Part shown: piece after piece, positions 46,588-56,822 of the stretch | Layout: each line of letters begins with the position of its first letter | Position numbering within the stretch: the stretch's first letter is position 1 | Source of the DNA: Ceratobasidium sp. AG-K | Taxonomy: Eukaryota > Basidiomycota > Agaricomycetes > Cantharellales > Ceratobasidiaceae | DNA: 64,000 nt | Direction of reading: 5' to 3' | Assembly (NCBI GenBank): GCA_037039685.1 | Contig: JAWNGF010000009.1 | Location: 310,001-374,000, forward strand | Program-made: the position numbers and the translations under genes | The notes under the pieces: generated by a model | What the model was told of the DNA's origin: nothing | Seen by the model: only the letters and a program-made list of their open reading frames with translations | The model's database searches: none

Positions 46588-47226
46588 ATGATTGCTCTTC
46601 GCGCTGTTGCCCTCGTTTCGCTCGCTGTCTTGGTCGCTGCCGCACCTACCCCTGCCCCCTGGGACGGCGGTGACGCGTAGGTTCATCTTGTTTTGGGTTC
46701 ATGCTCCCGTTAACCCCTATGTAGCTACACTGGTGTGGGTGGCCAGGCTGTTGGTGGATCCGTCTATGGCGGTGAAGGCAAGGGCCCTCTTGGCCTGGGC
46801 CCCATCAAGGCGCTCAACTTCGGCTCTGACAATGCTGGTCACGGCGGCACTGCCGACTCTGGTACCGCCGTTGGTGGCAAGGGCGGTGACAAGTGAGTAG
46901 CCTGGATTGGAATCTCGACTCGAGGCTGACCGCATATATTCGCTCCTCAGGATCACCAAAGGCAAGGGCGGCAAGAAGGGATCCAAGGGCTCTTCTGGTG
47001 GTGGCTCTGGTGGCGGAAACGCTTACAGTGGTGCTGGCGGCCAAGCCTCGGGCGGTAACGTCTACGGCAACGACGGCATCAGCATCCTCAACTTTGGATC
47101 TGGTAAGCCGTTTGGATGATCAGCTGAGTTCGGGCTGACGTGTTTGCGTAAGGTAATGCTGGTAACGCCGGCTCTGCGACCAGTGGCTCCTCCTTTGGCG
47201 GTGATGCTGGCAAGATGGTCAACTAG
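46588..47226 (+). CDS. Small glycine-rich secreted protein with internal duplication
   Basis: Four exons give 160 residues. The signal peptide is MIALRAVALVSLAVLVAAA. The mature protein is Gly/Ser/Ala-rich and built of two similar modules: YTGVGGQAVGGSVYGGEGKG with LNFGSDNAGHGG, and YSGAGGQASGGNVYGNDG with LNFGSGNAGNAG, separated by a Lys/Gly linker (KGGDKITKGKGGKKGSKG). No cysteines in the mature part. C-ending codons and a good TATA/CT leader suggest strong expression. Not a family I can name; cell-wall or extracellular matrix role is a guess. Convergent with the GH20 gene 105 bases downstream. Confidence 0.82.
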
Positions 47227-47331
47227 AGACTCTAGCGGCTAGACTGCCGGTACTATCAGTGTGCTCGTTGTGCTTGTATTTGTATCTGTATCACTATAAA
47301 GCCTTTTAATTTTTTGACGCGTGAATATACA

Positions 47332-49403
47332 TTAAGCAGTGAGATCGCAGGCATACGGGCGCAGGGCACACCACAGGGGCTGCAAGTCGATCGCGCGTAC
47401 TCCGCGTTGCACCATTCGGTAACGAATATCATGCAGACGAGGCAACGCCTCGGTAACGTTACGATTCGCTCCGGTCCAGAACACTTCAGCAGCGGAAGCA
47501 GCGCGAGGCCATAGAACGGGGTCCAGATTGGAAGGACCAGACTGCTCAGCCCACAAGAGGGATTGACCTGGGAAAATGTTGGTTTCTGGCATCTTTCATC
47601 TGACTACGACTTACCACCCATCACGAGGCTCGCCTGGTCTCCAGTCGTACCGTTCAGCGGGTCAAACGAGTAGGCCTGTACGGGATTAGTACTTATTCCA
47701 AGAATCTGATTCATAGCACACCTTTTGCCACGTCTTGAACGGATCGCACCAGCTGTTACCACTGGGGAACGATCCAACCCACCCTCCACCTCCGCAATCC
47801 AAGTAGAAGTAGTCGGATGGCGCATGAATAAGGCGGTACCCTTTATTGACGACCGCAGCAACGTTTGCAGAGGAAATCCAAACCAAGGCAATAGTGTCCT
47901 TGGGGAGGGTAACATTATGCGACAGGACCATTTCTATTGGCGATCTAGATTAGCTGTTTGACCTAAACGTCAAATGGAAATTATGCTTACCCTCCCAAAC
48001 AACTGGCGTCCGCCCAGCACTCCTGATAGCCGAATGTGTAACGTTTGTAAACTTGTTCAGAGCACCGTCCAAGTCGATTCCTTGACTCTTGAGCTCCTGC
48101 TGTGTCTGCTCGTCTTCGGCATAGCAGCGTGCGTTGATCTCATCTCCACCGCTGCTAAAGAGTGTACCAATGCCTTTGAGAGGGGCCAAGACAGCACTGA
48201 AAAGGTCGGCTGTGAACTTTTGCACTTGGGAGTTGGCGAGTCGGAGTTGGCCCGCAGGGGGTTCATTGGCGTAGGTTGCCCATGGGGTTTTGTACTATTA
48301 AATAAATCATGTCAGCAAGCCCATTATGGAAAAGGCGTAAGCGTACCATGCAAGCAATGTAATCAGGATGCGACTCGCCAATCGAGGCGGTATGGCCAGG
48401 TGTGTCAATTTCCAGCATGACGTCAATGCCGCGCTGGACCCGAGACAATCAGCCCTCGACTTCGATCAACGAACAGCCAGGACACACCTGGGCGGCATAG
48501 GTAATAATATCTTTGACGTCTGCTTGAGTATAGATCTGATCCTTCGAGTATGCACCCTTGGCAGCAAGCTCGGGGTACTTGGAGAGGGAGAGGGGGAAGG
48601 ATTGAGAGTCGACAATGTGCCTGTTACCCAGTCAGTATCAGGGATGCTCCAGGTGGCCATAGTACACACCAATGGAATTGGTTAAGTTTTACCCATGACA
48701 TTGCATCTAGTGTCCGTTTGATGTCGGCCAGAGGGAAATAGTTACGGGCAGTATCGAGCGATAGACCCCGGTATGGCTAACATCTCGGTTATTAATTGAC
48801 CGGACAACTCGGCAGCGAAAACTCACATAGGCCGGCTTGTCCGTAATGCTGTAAGGAGCCTCCGGCGTATACGTGTACGAATCATATGTATACCTAGCAA
48901 AACTCATCAACACGCCTTTTTATCGCACAATCCACCTCGAATGCTTACCACATCTGCGTAAACGTCGTCAACCCACGGAATAGGCCCAACGTTGAATTCG
49001 CACTAATCGTAGCCGTGCTCCCATCCGCAGGTACACTCAACACATATGCCTCGTCTCGTGTCCCGAGCGCAGCCGTCGCCTCTTCTTGGAGCTTCTTGCC
49101 TTTAGTGTACCCTGTACCATACTTTAACTCGATTTTCTTGAGCTCACGAGCACTCCGGATGCGTGAGGCGTCGGCTGAACCACGACCTACGACCAGACGC
49201 TCGAGTTTATCGCCCTTGAGCTGTGACTTGGTCCGGTCAACAGCGGCTTGGAGGTCGGATGGGGCTCCATTCGGCAAACTAATGCTGAACGAAGGTGACA
49301 GTCTGAGTGCCGTAGTACCAGCACTGAGCTCGGTTGGGCGAGGCCATAATGCGTTGGCCGGGTTGACTGCCAACAAGGCGAGTGCGAGGATGGAGAGCAC
49401 CAT
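47332..49403 (-). CDS. Secreted beta-N-acetylhexosaminidase (GH20)
   Basis: Cleaves terminal GlcNAc from chitin oligomers and glycans. Nine exons give 553 residues in one frame. Signal peptide [18 protein letters not shown]; an N-terminal GH20b-type domain ([30 protein letters not shown]); then the TIM barrel: [47 protein letters not shown], the catalytic Asp-Glu pair in [34 protein letters not shown], and C-terminal SLLWAEQSG and [13 protein letters not shown]. Such enzymes act with chitinases in wall remodelling and nutrient uptake. Confidence 0.94.
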
Positions 49404-49833
49404 TCTGACAGTTGGTTGAAGGAGCTTGAAGCGTTTGGAGCAGGGCCTATTGCATTTATAGCCACTGGTAATTCAGTTTAGAAGCCGGGATCTGTACAGA
49501 AGAGCTCGAAGCCTAGGGAAGCGTCGTGTGCTACAGTTGGCGGCGTTCTCGGAAAGGCAACGTATCTCGCATAGCTTCGACCACGCTGTGGGAGAGTCGC
49601 AGGAGGTTTATAAAGGTGTTCGAATATCGTTGCTGTCGTCGCTTAGCGCGGTCGCCGGACATCAACACGCGTTGTGATGGCTTGGCCGTGGCAGTTTGTG
49701 CCCCAATCGGGTAAATTGAAGATAATAGAACGCAAGATCTAGCTTGCATATTGTGGGCAGAAAATAGCACAGCTAGGATACATACAACTATCCAGGGCCA
49801 GAGACAGGACCATCACCGCACAATATTCCTTAA
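49404..49833. other. Intergenic, GH20 promoter
   Basis: About 430 bases between the ENTH gene stop and the GH20 start. No element recognised. Confidence 0.4.
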
Positions 49834-51800
49834 TTAGAACAACAAATCTCCTCCCCCGCCGCTCGCAGCTCCTCCAGTCGTTGAGCTCGACGAGAAAGCC
49901 CCAAATCCACCGCCAGTATTGGGCGCCTGGCTGCCGCCCCAGATCGTCGCCTGGGCCTTTTCCCGTTCCAGATCCTTGATGGACTTGCCTGTGCCAGCAG
50001 CGGTGCCAGACGTGGGTTTGGCACTCGACGAACCAAGGGACATGTTCCACAAGTCGTCAAAGTTGGCAGACGACTTAGCGGCACCTCCGCCAGGAGTGCT
50101 CGAGGTACCAGCATTTCGGATCTGCGAACCAGCTCCGGTGGTCGTGGGAGACATCACGGGGGCTGCGCTGGCAAAGTAGTTCGGACCGGAGGGTGCGGAC
50201 ATCGTGGGTTGCATCGGTGGACGAGCAGGGGCACCTCCAAAGGCAGTGGGAGACAGAGGTTGCGAGCCGCCTCCAAACGACATGGCTGTTGGGGACTGGA
50301 CATTTCCGAGAGTTGAAGGAGTTGGCGCACCAAACACCGGCTTGACTTGAGTTGGGCTGAACGTGCTAGTGGGAGCTGGTGCTGGAGCGGGAGATGATTC
50401 GAGCATATCGAAAAGGTTGGCAGATTTTGGTGCGGCGGCCGGAACAACTGGAACTACAGGCGCGGCAGGTGCGGCAGAGGCAACCGCAAAGTCGCCAAAG
50501 TCATCTAGAGTTCTGGTAAGCAAATAGCGCATATACAGATGATACGGTGCATACCATCGAGCGAGACTACGGCTGCTGGAGCAGGGACAGCGGCTGCGGC
50601 GGGAGTAGGGACAGGAGAAGTTACGGCTGGTTCGTCGTCGCCAAAGTCAAGCAGATTCACAGCAGGTGCCTTTGCTGGAGGTGGCGCAACAGGTTTCGAC
50701 GAAGCAGCAGGACGGATTGTAGTGGTATTCATCGAAGCGCTCCGTGAGGGAGTAACAGTGGTCGAGCGTCTTGGCGCATCCTCCCAATCCCCGGCATCAT
50801 ATTCATCGAATTGCCGCTCTCGGTCGCGATCACGTCCGCCGCCGTAGCTAGAAGAACCTCCGATGCCTGAGCTGCTATAATCTAGCGTCAAGTAAATAAG
50901 CCAGTCCTCGTCTAGCCGAGAGGGGACTGGCTCACCGCGATCATAACCTCCTCCATACCCACTTCCGCTACCTCCGCTACCTCCGCTGTATCCACCAGTT
51001 TCGCTACCGAACCCACCATACCTTCCTCCTCCGCCCGACGAAAACGAGTCGCCGTCATTCCCTACTCCGGTATATTTGTTCCGATTCGTCTTGGCCTTAC
51101 GCCTCTCTGTGCGAATCTTCTCCACGTCGGACAAAAGCTCAGCAATTTCCTTTGCCCGATTCCGGACATTAATGCCCTGGTCCTTGGCCTTGTCGTCAAC
51201 GTAATGAAAGTTCCGCAGCATCTTTACCATGCTGATGTGCGACCGGGCATCGTCGATGACACGTTCCGAGCCGTGCTTGATTAGATACTCGAGCAACTGG
51301 AGAGCCTTGTAGATTTGGCGCCATTGTGAGGCCTCCTTTTCCATGAATCGAGAATAAATGCATGGCATGATTTCGTTGAAATGCTGGCTGCGGGACACGT
51401 CAAACGGCCGCGCTCGCCTCAAAACCTATTCACGTACAAGTTGAATGTCCTAGAAAATCAATATAAGGTGCGGAACGGCGGGCGTGCGTTGAAAAAGACT
51501 TACCCTTGAGCAATTTCTTGCATGAGTGTTGAGCTTGCTCCCCTGATTCCATGTCGCGTCAGCGCCGTTCCTAGCGCGTATATCGTATTTATGCTCACCA
51601 AGGGTCGTCATTAGTAGCTTCCCTGACTTTCGCCTCCATTTCCGACACATTAAGTACCATGTTTTTTGCCTGGTCCAAACCAATACTGTCAGCACTTCGG
51701 GAAATTGAGCCCGAACTCGACCGACCTGGTTGTACATACTCTTGATGTCGTACATCGTAATTTGGGAAAGCTGGTTCCCAAGTGACTCTAGCCGGTCCAT
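49834..51800 (-). CDS. ENTH-domain clathrin adaptor (epsin/Ent3-like)
   Basis: Membrane-curving adaptor for clathrin vesicles, of the Ent3/epsinR type working at Golgi and endosomes. The ENTH domain is complete: MYDIKSMYNQ, AKNMVLNVSEMEAKVREATN, WGASSTLMQEIAQG, FNFQHFNEIMPCIYSRF, WRQIYKALQLLEYLIKHG, SERVIDDARSHISMVKMLRN, RNRAKEIAELLSDVEKIRTE. A Gly/Ser-rich linker follows. Binding motifs in the tail: clathrin-box-like NLLDFGDDEP, gamma-ear type DDFGDFAV, and the end GGGDLLF. A 12-base exon (GACATTCAACTT, about 51441-51452) carries the conserved TFN and is needed to keep the frame. No frameshift found in the ENTH part. Confidence 0.88.
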
Positions 51801-51974
51801 GATAGGCGAATCTAGGTGAGCAAGGCAAGATTTGGAAACGGTGTGTCGTCGCGTCGGCGAGGGTCAAGGGAGACTCGATGTGATGACCAAGCACCTCGCC
51901 AATTCATGCACCCTGGCTTAGTCATATTGCCAACATACGTCAGTCACACCACTCTGCGGAGCACCCCACCGTGA
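51801..51974. other. ENTH gene promoter side
   Basis: Short normal-composition region before the CpG-poor island. No element recognised. Confidence 0.35.
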
Positions 51975-53228
51975 AGAATGAGTGAATCACACCACTTGGC
52001 CAAAATATTATCCAGCCAACCAGCTCCCAGTATCTGTCAGCAGAGTTGTTCCATCAACCAATCAGTTTTGATTATTAAGTGTGGGAGTCATTTCTGGTGG
52101 CTATGTTATTTCATATTGAAGCTTCTGGAAGGTTCCTGCAGTGGCAACCAAATACAACTAAACAGGGGTGTGTGCGTCTATATAGGAGCCTGCTCCCAGC
52201 CCCCTACCCCCCTAGAACAACCATGGCTGAAGCACTCTATACCAACCCAGGTCAGTACAACCCCTCCATATATGCTGTTCCACCACTGACTCTATTTTGT
52301 TATAGCTTCACTTATCCACAACCACTTTATCAAGTGGCCCACCAGCAATGGTACCAATCCACCCAAGGTACCCCATGATATGGGCATTCCCCATGCCAGG
52401 GATGAAGATGGCAAATTCAATTGGGCAATTGAAATCAAGCCTGGGGACAGAGGGCATGAGAAATGGCTTGAGCACCTTGGAACTTATATTGCCAGTGCAA
52501 TGTTCAAGGACTACACTGGTGTGTGTGCTTTTTCACATGTTCCACATTGAAAACCACTTACAAACTCCTGTTATAGATGGCAAGGAACATTTCATGGAGG
52601 GCTTCCCCACTGGCTACACTCTATATCGCAGATATACAGGTGATAGGAAACACTTACGCTCTGATGTATATCTATGGGGTGAGGATTCCTACTTTTGTTT
52701 TGGGTCCAAAATGGAATATTGACTCTGTTTTTTACAAGGCTCTGTGGCAGGATATATATTCCGGTCTCCTAATGAGTTTTTGCCTCATGCCATGTGGTTG
52801 ATGGCAGGAGCAAGGGAGGATGTCCAGTGCATTTGCAAGTATTGTACCAAGAAAGTCAAGCCTTCCCAAATTGATATCAACATCAACCTCTGCCTGCCTG
52901 GCATCCGATCCCACAAGAATCGCCACCAATATCCATCCTATGAACAACATAACCCATACTCTGCCCCAGCTGAGCACTGAAATGCTTAGAAGTTGTTTAT
53001 GCTTTGACTTGCTTTCTCCTGATTCTACTTTATAAATGGCATAGCTGAGGTCTAGCACCTTGGTATGTCATATGTTTGATACATTTAGCACTGTCTGTAT
53101 TTCTTCTGACTTTGTCTCATGCTTTTTGATGTGGAAAAATTGTATCTGTCCAAACTATATGCTTTCAAAATTGATATGGCTTGCAAAACCCTTTGCAAGC
53201 CCTGACAAGAGTGAAAAGGCCAAGTGCA
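51975..53228. other. CpG-poor island
   Basis: By eye only about half a dozen CG dinucleotides occur in roughly 1250 bases, while TG and CA are common; flanks on both sides are CG-rich. It contains the Clr2-domain gene. This fits long-term cytosine methylation or RIP-like mutation of inserted DNA. Confidence 0.7.
52223..52980 (+). CDS. Clr2 (cryptic loci regulator 2, transcription-silencing) domain protein
   Basis: About 180 residues from four or five exons, starting MAEALYTNPA, in the CpG-poor island. Landmarks of the Clr2 domain: FIKWPTSNGTNPPK, WLEHLGTYIASAMF, FPTGYTLYRRYTGDRKH, VYLWGS, FRSPNEFLPHAMWLMAG, and a Cys pair QCICKYCTKK that resembles the family zinc site. In fission yeast Clr2 is part of the SHREC heterochromatin complex; in agaricomycetes short Clr2-domain genes are often multicopy. 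A TATA-like ctatatag lies about 40 bases upstream. Codon usage avoids CG, unlike its neighbours. Its length suggests the domain alone, without the C-terminal part of full Clr2. Confidence 0.7.
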
Positions 53229-54161
53229 ACGTATGCTCACAAAAGTAAATGCCAATTACCCTGAGTTTGAATACGGTGCTCGGCACCGAGTACGACAGTC
53301 GGTAACATCCCGCGGCTGTCTGTGGCTGGGAGACACGTTCCTGAACGATTAGTAGTCTAAACTTGACACGTCAAAAGACAACGAGTGGCAGATCAGTCAG
53401 ATTTATGCACCCACGAAGGAGCGCTACTCGATGCGTCGCACTCGAACCAGCGCACGGGCAGCCACCTATGCCCGACTGACACATGATGGCGAGCTCGGCC
53501 CTTGCGGCGAATAGTTCGCGGCGCTAGAACGAAAAGACCCCCCCCCCCCCCGCAGCGAGCCCACGCGCTGATCACGGACTTACATTTCAGAGAAAGGGTT
53601 ACCTTCGGACGCGAAGCCCCGAGGCGATTCCCGTGGGTCGACTGAAAACTTTCGGCGGGGGGCGAGCAGTGCGAATAGTTCAAATCATTCGAAGAAGGTA
53701 TATTGACAACGTTGTAGTGATACATCGGGAGGTTGGACTCGGCCAACGACAAAGAAAGGTAAAACAAACAATTATGTAGTTGGAAACAGTTGTGACGAAT
53801 ATGTGCAATAAACAACCTCCGGTGCGCGATTAGCTTACCCGCACTGGCACCGAGGGTAGAGAGTATGAGGACATTGGAGGCATGAGCAGCATAGAGAGCA
53901 TAATAGGTGACAGGCGAAGCAAAAGATCCAAAAAATCAAACATAAATCTAGTCGAATCGCTCGTTGACTTGGCCGAGCATCTTCCAATTGTCGTACCCGA
54001 GCCCGATATTGTCCGCGCCCTGGGTGTACGCATTCATATCATCCTCGGGGCCGATCGCGGTGTCATGGATAATGTCGCTCAGCGGAACAGTCGAGTGAGG
54101 GTAAGGCAAAGACTTGGTCGGCTGGGGAGGGAAAGCGTTGACACGAGGCTCGGGCGCACCG
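52981..54161. other. Intergenic between Clr2 gene and HMG gene
   Basis: No gene supported. Contains the right border of the CpG-poor island (about 53228) and a 14-base poly-C run. Confidence 0.4.
53538..53551. repeat. Poly-C run of 14
   Basis: Fourteen consecutive C bases, the longest homopolymer noticed in the window; its true length is doubtful given the indel pattern elsewhere. Confidence 0.9.
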
Positions 54162-56822
54162 CTACCCTCGCGTGAAGCCGTGGTTAAGCTCGGGGAACGC
54201 GACCTCTTCGCCAAAGGGCTGGAACATGTCACCTTCCTCCTCGTCGATCCCGGTATGAGGCGACGACCCGCTCGGGGTGTGAGGGACGCTATGGTCACCG
54301 TTAAGAGGGGCGGACCATGTGGGCTCGTGGACCTGGACGCTGGGCACGGCATAGTGGTTGCCTGGTGGAGTAGGCTGGTAGAAGTCGGCCTCGGGAGTGT
54401 GCGGCGCGTGCGAGTATCCGGCAGGTGCTGGGGACATGGTCGACCTTGCCTCGTTCTGGTGGCCGTGCCATCCGCCATGAGACACCGCGGGCATACCCTG
54501 GTTCTGCTGGGCGAGGATCGCACCAAACGGAGACGGGCCGAGGTCGTTGTACATCTCGACGTCGTTCGGAGCAGCCGGAGGGAACTGGTACGCCTGATCA
54601 GGGCCAACACCTGGGGCAGCGAGTCCGCCGGCGTTAGGGGCATAAGACGTGTTCGCGTTATTGGTCGTCGTCTGGAAACTAAAGTTGCCAAAGTTGATCT
54701 GAGGTTCGGCCGGTTCGTCGAGGTGCGAAGAAGTCTGCAATGACATCAGTGAACATCCTCGCACTAAATGTGAAGATCACACGTACCATTCCATTCGAGT
54801 ACCAGTTGCCATTGGGCGCCTGCGCGCTCATTCTCCGCTCCTGAGGCGCCCACATCATTGCGCTTGGCCGTCGGCTCCAGCCACCTCCAAGTCCAAACCC
54901 AAGTGCCTGTCCTGCCAATGATGGGCGCCTCGCGTCGCCCATGCCCATATCGTCGTTCCACTGCACTTGCGACGGCCGACGCTCGAGCTCCATCGAGAAC
55001 ACCACCGAAGGGCGGCGAGTGCCGGGCTCCCATCGAGAAGGATAGGATTGTTGGGCTGGCGCCGCATACAGGCTCGGCGGAGGAACACTCGAAGATCTTC
55101 GGCGGGGCACGGCGAACCCTGAATTAGGCTGAGGATGGTGCAAGGGCGCCGTCGCCGGTCCGGGGTGCGATTGCTGGCCCATGTTATCGATGACGAGATG
55201 GGGAGCGTGCGGCTGGGTCGGGGAGACATAATCGTTGTAGATAGGCACGGACGGAACAGTCGGCAAAGCAGGAATGGAAATGTTGCCGGCAGCCGGAGGG
55301 GGACACGACGATGGCCGGCGACCCATGTTAGCGCCCTCAGGGACCGAAGAGGAGGCCCACGGGTTGATCCAGGCGGGAGCACTCGGGGCTGTTGGGGCAG
55401 GAGCGACAGGTGCGGGAGGTACGGCATAACCATTACGGGGGGCACGCGAAAAGGGACCGGCTGCGGCGGCACGAGCCTTTTCGGCAGCTGGGCGTCGGCT
55501 TGAGCGTGCATGGCAAGAACACCTTCCCGCAAGTTGGCAGCTCCGGGCTGAGCCGCCAACGCACGCTCCCGCTCCTTCCGCTCCTTTTCCATACGCTTCA
55601 GTTTCTTGGCCGAGTGGGCATGAGCATAGGGATCGGTTCGGATTCCAAGTCGGGCGGCCTCCTCCTTCTCCTGCTTGATCTGAGTGGCAACTTCGGTGTC
55701 AAAGTGCTCGAGTTGCCTCGCCATCTCAGAGCCTCGACGGCCCTCGGCGAGCAGGGAAGCCGCCAAGGCACAACGCCGAGCGACGACATCCTGGTCTTTC
55801 TTCTGGCGACGGCGGGCAGGGGGCTCTTTGCGAGTCTGAAACCAAAGTTAGAATCGGCGCCGTGCAATGAACACAATACGTACCTTGGGAGCATACTTGT
55901 ATCCGGGATTGGCGATACGGTGTTGTTCCTTCTCCAGGTCGGCCAGCCGCTGGTACTTGAGCTTCTCCGTGGCAGAAAGCTTTCGCCAAAGGATGCCGCA
56001 AATGGTGGAAATGTTACCGTGATCTTTCTGTACGATCGATTAGTACCAAATCGAGACGATCCAAGTCCAACTGACCTCCATGTTCTCGGTAATTGCGCCC
56101 TCCTTGATCATGGCACTCCGGAAGATAATAAAAGCGTTTCGGGGCCGCAGGACATGACCGGCGCTCATCTTGCGAGCGTGGCTTTTGGGCTTGACGGCGG
56201 AGGTAACAGCCCTGGCGTGAGCAGTGCTCGTACCGGCGGCATTCTGGGAAGTCGCGGCCGAGTCGGAACCCGATCCACGCCGGCGACTGCTGCTGCTGCT
56301 CCTACGACTGGGGCCGGAGTTCCCCTCGACGACCTCCGGATCGGCCCCTTCGTACGAAAGCTCTCGCTCCATCGCTTCCCGGTGGGCCACATTGGCCGGG
56401 TGGCCCGGGGTATAGGGCTGAGGTGCACTGGCATAGTCGTGGGGGGTAATGGCGGCAGACCAGGAAAAGGCGTCGAAGACTTGAGCCGCTGCGGTTGTTG
56501 GGGTAGAAGAATCGGCCTCGGACAACGTGTGGAGGGGGGCCGACAGTGGCGAGTAAGCAGGGTCCGGAAGAGGCGATGCAGTCGACGCTGGAGAAATGGC
56601 AGAAGTGCCCGGGAATGCGTCGTATATCGCAGCAGACGGGTCTACGCTGATAAACGGACTATGGTCCACCTGGAACGACACACTCCGACGCGACAATGGC
56701 GAGGCTGGAGGCGTGGATGATTTGGCAGCAGGTTTGGCATCGAGTGGTAGTGTATGTGCGTTGTTTCCAGACCACAATTGTGCGTTGAACAAAACAGGCG
56801 ACGAAGGGGTGGAGTCAGCCAT
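54162..56822 (-). CDS. MATA-type HMG-box transcription factor (one frameshift)
   Basis: A long regulator of roughly 800 residues. The N-terminal Ser/Pro-rich region begins MADSTPSSPVLFNAQLWSG. The HMG box is split by an intron: HVLRPRNAFIIFRSAMIKEG, ITENMEKDHGNISTICGILW, RKLSATEKLKYQRLADLEKE, HRIANPGYKYAPK. Then a basic stretch (RKEPPARRRQKKDQ), a charged coiled segment (EVATQIKQEKEEAARLG, KRMEKERKERERAL), and a long disordered tail ending FPELNHGFTRG. RPRNAFI-FR is the MATA_HMG signature shared with mating-type and Prf1/Rox1-like factors. Around 55487-55492 the frame changes: restoring one c (DAPAAEKARAAAAGPFSRAP) joins the two long ORFs. Target genes unknown. Confidence 0.82.

Noticed and set aside
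51440..51510. Frameshift in the ENTH gene
   Set aside because: On re-reading, the exon ends CAAGG before gtaagt, so the 12-base exon fits in frame; the apparent shift was a reading error.
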